Below are positions 60,501 to 64,000 of a DNA stretch of 64,000 nucleotides, one piece after another. Location: the NCBI RefSeq assembly GCF_048128805.1, contig NC_136005.1:14893760-14957759 (forward strand), in the 5' to 3' direction. Source of the stretch: Centroberyx gerrardi. Taxonomy: Eukaryota > Chordata > Actinopteri > Beryciformes > Berycidae. How positions within the stretch are numbered: position 1 is the first letter of the stretch; every line of letters starts with the position of its first letter. The position numbers and the translations under genes are program-made. Below the pieces are notes generated by a model that was not told the DNA's origin, did not search any database, and was given only the letters and a program-made list of their open reading frames with translations.

Positions 60501-63449
60501 GGGCTCCATTTTTACTATTTATAAGACGTATGAGTGTCATTGTAGAAATTGTGTGCGCACAACATATTGGCAACATATAGTTGTTGTTTTTTTGTAAGAA
60601 AGCAAGGCAGCAGGTTTCATTTGAACACATACGCAACATAATGTAACACCGTACCTGGTGACTGAAATGTCATAGGTAGTGCGTAAGTGCGTTTCCTGCC
60701 CGATGTTCCACGAGCAGTCTATCACATCTGAGTTCCTTGATGTTTCACAGCTAATATCTGTGGGCTTGTCTGGAGGCACTAGAAGAGGATGGAACACAAT
60801 TATATCTCATCTGACACCTTCCCACTGTTATACCGGGTGTTTCAAAAGAAGGTATACTCTTTTTAAGAATATTTAATGAAAAAAAAAAAGTAAAATTTTT
60901 GTCTTTTTTAACTTACATTTCAACCAAATAATTCAACATTCAATTGATAAGTGTACCCAGAAACAGGAAGACTATTCAATAATACAGTGAGCATCAATAA
61001 TGTATATAAAAATACTTTTGAAACAGGCTGCATATTACCAGACAATTAAAGAAAAGCATAATCAAAGTTGAACAATATACTGTATCTTCCAATCATAATG
61101 TAGTCACACAGCATAAGAGCCTTTATTTAGTTGGTTATTGTAGTCAAAACTACTCTACTAGCTTTTAGCAACATTTAGACAACATCTACTTACATCCGCC
61201 ATGCAGGTCCAGTCCGCAGACAGTCTGCGTCCGCCCGCCTGCCCTCTGCTTGCAGGTCACTGTAGTTTTTGGCTTGCGGACGTTGGTCAGTCTGAATCTC
61301 ACTGTGGTACAGTTGACTTTCTCCTCTGGCCGCACGGTCGGGCCATTCACATTCAGCTGCAGGGAAAATCTAAAACTGGAAGTGACATAAGAAGAAAAAC
61401 ATTTTGTTTTTTGTCTCCAGAAGCTTCTACAGGAGAACATGACAGAACAGAACAGAACAACAGTGTTCTCAGTTTCTTGAGATATCCATTAATATGAACA
61501 CTGAACGAATTTTAAAAAGGAGAGTAGATACAGAATATAACATATATCATATCATATCATATCATATCATATCATATCATATATCATATCATATCATATC
61601 ATATCATATCATATATCATATATCATATATCATATAATATCATATCATATCATATCATATCATATCATATTCTATCCTGTCCTATCATAATTGTGTCATT
61701 ACTCTGTCATTCCCACCTCCTGTCACACTTTGTGGTGTGACAGTACACCATCAGGTCGGAGCCAATGAGGAACAGTGGATCTGGCTCCACTGTCAGGTAG
61801 CCGAGGCAGTTAACAGTTAACTGGCAACCAGCAGGGAGCAGAGGGCAGTCTGTCCAGAGAGGAAAAACAAACACAAACTCAAATCATGCACTTTAGAAAA
61901 ACAGGAGTAGGTAGAAAAACCTTTAATTTAAATTCTGGAGCTATGTCATTAGCATATACCAGCTCATATAAATACCTTGGATTTATTATGGAAGAACATT
62001 TAACGTTTGATGAGGGCTGCGGGTAGAGCCCTGGGTTCAGTAATAAGTAAATTGAAAGCCTATAAAGAACTTGGCTATGCTACATTTTCAAAGCTCTATG
62101 GTGTATGTGTATCCCCAACTTTATTTTATGCAGCTGGAGTCTGGGGTAGTTTCAAGGTTAATGCCATTCAAAACCGGCCAATTTGCTGCTTTCTGGGCCT
62201 GCATGAATTTGCACCTGTGCTGGCGATCCACATAACTATCTATGGTGTAATAATGTGAATGTTGTATTTGGTGAAGCTGACCAGCAATATATTTTTAGAA
62301 ATGGTTCAGGATGTAACGTTCACTATATTGAACAAAGGTTATTTCTCGACTATAAAGAAACATGGGCTACTGACATCTGGCTCAAACCATATAATCAAAT
62401 TAAGAAGATGTATAGTCCAGAACCTTATGTTATATTACCCTTGGAAAGAACCAGAAGATCTTTGTGTGCCCAGTTGAGAACTGGGAGGCAGGTTCAATTC
62501 TATTGTTGTGGAAGAGAGATTATGTACTATATGTGAACTTTTTGTTTTACTGTCCGCTGTACGATGAACTAAGCCTGCCTTTATTTGAGAAAATACAAAA
62601 CAAGAAGCCTGAGCTGTTCTGGTTGGGAGATTAGATAAAGATGGAATGGTTAGTCAGAGAGGAAGGATTTGGTGTGGCGAGTTTCATTTGGAAAGCGTGG
62701 AGATTGAGAAGGGATAAGCTGCTTGTTTGAATGTTTGAATGTATGACTTTGATTTGTATGTTTTGATTGGTTGATTTGTTTCTGGTTCTTTTTGTTTGTT
62801 CAACGTGATGCCCTTGTGTCTTGTAAACCCATAAGCCCATGTGGTGCATGACACAATAATAAAAATCAAATCAAATCAAATTTGGATTTTGCTGTTCAAG
62901 AAATGCTAATTTTCAAAGGCAGAGAGCACTATTAAAATTGAGTGGTATGTGTATATATGAATACCTGCTACACTACGATATACCATTATATGCGTTAGTC
63001 TGGCTCATACACTATGCCCTCTCCCCCCACTTTTACCGCCACTCTCCACTGCGGACTTTGCAATAAGGCATATTTGCCAAAAAATAGTGTAAGAAAAAAT
63101 GTCTCAGACCTCGAATATTTAAGTTTATCCAAAAACCATCACACTTTATACCTCACCACTGCAGTCAGACCGGTAGCAGCAGGGATTAGAGCTGAAAAGT
63201 AATCTCACTGAAACAGGCACTGTACTTGTGCTTGAGGCAGCTAGTCCCTTAATTATCTGCAATGTGTAAATGTTTTATTTTTGATTGTATACATTGTTGC
63301 ATGTTGTTTGTCTACATCTTCAAATAAATAAGTAAACAATCTAAACAGAGATAGATGAACAGTTTCATATTATAGTAATTCAACTTACGTCTGGAAAAAT
63401 TAAGGAGGAATATAATTGTGCATCTCCAGATGGTTTGGAAGAGATTCAT
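52941..63449 (-). CDS. il23r: interleukin-23 receptor, six-domain form
   Basis: Type I cytokine receptor chain for IL-23. Coding exons: 63449-63389, 61849-61717, 61375-61194, 60778-60655, 60514-60348, 59717-59581, 59446-59251, 59114-59032, 58818-58617, 58514-58332, 57664-57566, 57351-57196, 55646-55488, 55267-55180, 54661-54571 and 53579-52941. Phases agree and give 899 aa (human 629). Signal peptide 1-20. Ig-like exons 2-3. Cytokine-receptor modules in exons 4-7, with CSKWS (319-323) in place of WSXWS. Three FNIII domains in exons 8-13, absent from human IL23R. TM about 630-650. The Box1 segment AEKLPKLRNSNAIKLLQ matches human EDIPNMKNSNVVKMLQ. The tail has VSYKPQ (Tyr759) and GYFPQ (Tyr887), like human GYKPQ and TYFPQ. 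Intron 7 uses a GC donor, and the last exon has a CAGCAG acceptor. A second il12rb2-like chain is the alternative, but Box1 and the tail favour il23r. Confidence 0.9.
54290..54545 (+). mobile_element. retroposon 3' tail with poly-A in an il23r intron
   Basis: Plus-strand sequence ends GCAAATAAAATATACATTAT followed by about 55 bases of A with G interruptions (54510-54545), i.e. a polyadenylation signal plus tail, inserted antisense to il23r just 26 bases after the donor of the Box1 exon. The body upstream (from about 54290) is not recognisable, and no duplication was found. Confidence 0.5.
55678..56036. mobile_element. putative hAT-like remnant flanked by CTCTATTA
   Basis: CTCTATTA at 55678-55685 and 56029-56036 flanks AT-rich sequence beginning GGACTGTGCAATTAATTC. 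This resembles the GGGCTGCGCAATT end of the element at 26939, with similar internal AATCGCAATATTG. The right terminus lacks the expected CAGCCC-like end, so the element is degraded or mis-bounded. Confidence 0.45.
59245..59250 (-). other. GC-AG intron donor of il23r intron 7
   Basis: Exon 7 ends ...GGC AAA G and is followed by GCAAGC. The phase-1 join to GT CCG TCT CAG (59114) keeps the frame and the expected domain boundary. No GT donor nearby restores the phase as well. Confidence 0.7.
61542..61671. repeat. (ATATC)n pentanucleotide array
   Basis: About 130 bases of ATATC units with occasional ATATATC variants, filling more than a third of the 341-base il23r intron 2 and ending 45 bases from the exon 2 donor. 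Confidence 0.95.
61905..62882 (+). mobile_element. L2/CR1-type LINE 3' fragment (broken reverse transcriptase C-terminus)
   Basis: Plus-strand frames give SSYKYLGFIMEEHLTFDEG, then after a frame change KLKAYKELGYATFSKLYGVC and LFYAAGVWG. A third frame gives RSLCAQLRTG and further remnants ending FYCPLYDEL. These are the C-terminal landmarks of fish non-LTR reverse transcriptases (YLG...LTF; LY...VLLYGAEVWG; LCxxRTG). Frames are broken by stops and shifts. The end AATAATAAAAATCAAATCAAATC (62855-62880) is a short-repeat tail as in L2/CR1. It is inserted antisense in il23r intron 1. Confidence 0.75.
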
Positions 63450-63450
63450 C

Positions 63451-63459
63451 TCAGCTCAT
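63451..63459 (-). promoter_or_regulatory. minimal uORF one base before the il23r start
   Basis: ATG AGC TGA (63459-63451) is followed by one base and then the il23r ATG (63449). A two-codon frame stopping next to the main start could permit reinitiation or stall scanning; function is inferred. Confidence 0.45.
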
Positions 63460-64000
63460 CTTCTGTCTCTGTTAATGACAAATAATCCACTCATTATGAT
63501 GCAGCTGTCATCAAAGTTATTTTGATCATAAGTCAACAATTAAAAGTAGTTCGTGGAAATTTCCATAACAGCCCAGTAGATAAAGTGACTCCTCAAAACT
63601 TAACTCCATAGAGTTGGAGTGTACTGGAGATGTTCTGGGAAAACTCCAGATGAAACACAAGGTTTTGCTGAACTGTTCCTCTTTTTAGTGCTGGTTTGTT
63701 GCTGCTAACATTTACAGAACAAGAAGGTCCAGTCATAGTAGCAGTCTGACACATGTAACATGACATATAAGAGGTAAGGCAATTACATCAGTCACTGTCA
63801 TTGCGCGTAATTGAAAAATCTCTCACGGTAGGCTACATATCCTGTGACAGATTCGTAGTATTTTTTTTTTCTAAATATCTTGAAATTAGATAACAGGCAT
63901 TACTCATTTCTTTAACATTTTTCTAACTCCTTCACCAGATACTACAAACCATTACATTATTTTAACACGTAAATGTAGATAAAGCTCACCAGCATTTCCA
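63460..64000. other. il23r leader and upstream sequence
   Basis: AT-rich, with no open frame or clear promoter motif. The 5' end of the il23r transcript is not determinable. Confidence 0.5.

Overview
This window is vertebrate nuclear DNA and almost certainly comes from a teleost fish. It has short GT-AG introns, abundant (CA)n/(CT)n microsatellites, many small non-autonomous DNA transposons and fragments of LINE and Penelope-like elements. Every gene model below was spliced by eye from translated exon blocks, GT-AG (or GC-AG) borders and consistent intron phase. Family names come from recognising conserved protein segments, not from a search.

Layout. 1-6.6 kb has no gene that I can see and is upstream of, or a 5' intron of, the first gene. 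6.6-23 kb (+) is ddr2, a collagen-binding receptor tyrosine kinase, with 16 coding exons and 861 aa. 23.4-28.3 kb (+) is hsd17b7, an ER short-chain dehydrogenase of sterol/estrogen metabolism, with 9 exons and 342 aa. 28.5-28.9 kb (-) is a 129-aa single-exon reading frame for an unrecognised single-pass membrane protein. 31.6-37.7 kb (+) is serbp1, an RGG-box RNA- and ribosome-binding protein, with 9 exons and 413 aa. 38.1-51.3 kb (-) is il12rb2 (15 coding exons, 815 aa). 52.7-63.5 kb (-) is il23r (16 coding exons, 899 aa). serbp1 and il12rb2 converge, while il12rb2 and il23r are tandem in the same direction.

Biology. The last two genes are the signalling chains of the IL-12 and IL-23 receptors. 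Both are built as signal peptide, Ig-like domain, two cytokine-receptor modules, three membrane-proximal FNIII domains, TM, Box1 and tail, with nearly matching exon sizes. The fish il23r keeps the three extra FNIII domains that mammalian IL23R lacks. Gene order within each block matches human DDR2-HSD17B7 (1q23) and SERBP1-IL12RB2-IL23R (1p31). The two blocks being adjacent here marks an evolutionary rearrangement point at about 28-31.5 kb.

Accessory content. Five small DNA transposons are bounded by perfect or near-perfect target duplications or TIRs: four hAT-like with 8-bp duplications and one with TA. Two of these belong to the same family, in opposite orientation. A 204-bp insertion in ddr2 intron 3 has a perfect 15-bp duplication, a 32-bp inverted repeat and a hammerhead-ribozyme-like core of the kind carried by Penelope-like retroelements. 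I found no wholly new multi-gene system. The best leads are the hammerhead-bearing insertion, the six-domain il23r, the unrecognised membrane ORF, and a stop-free 120-nt intron in ddr2.
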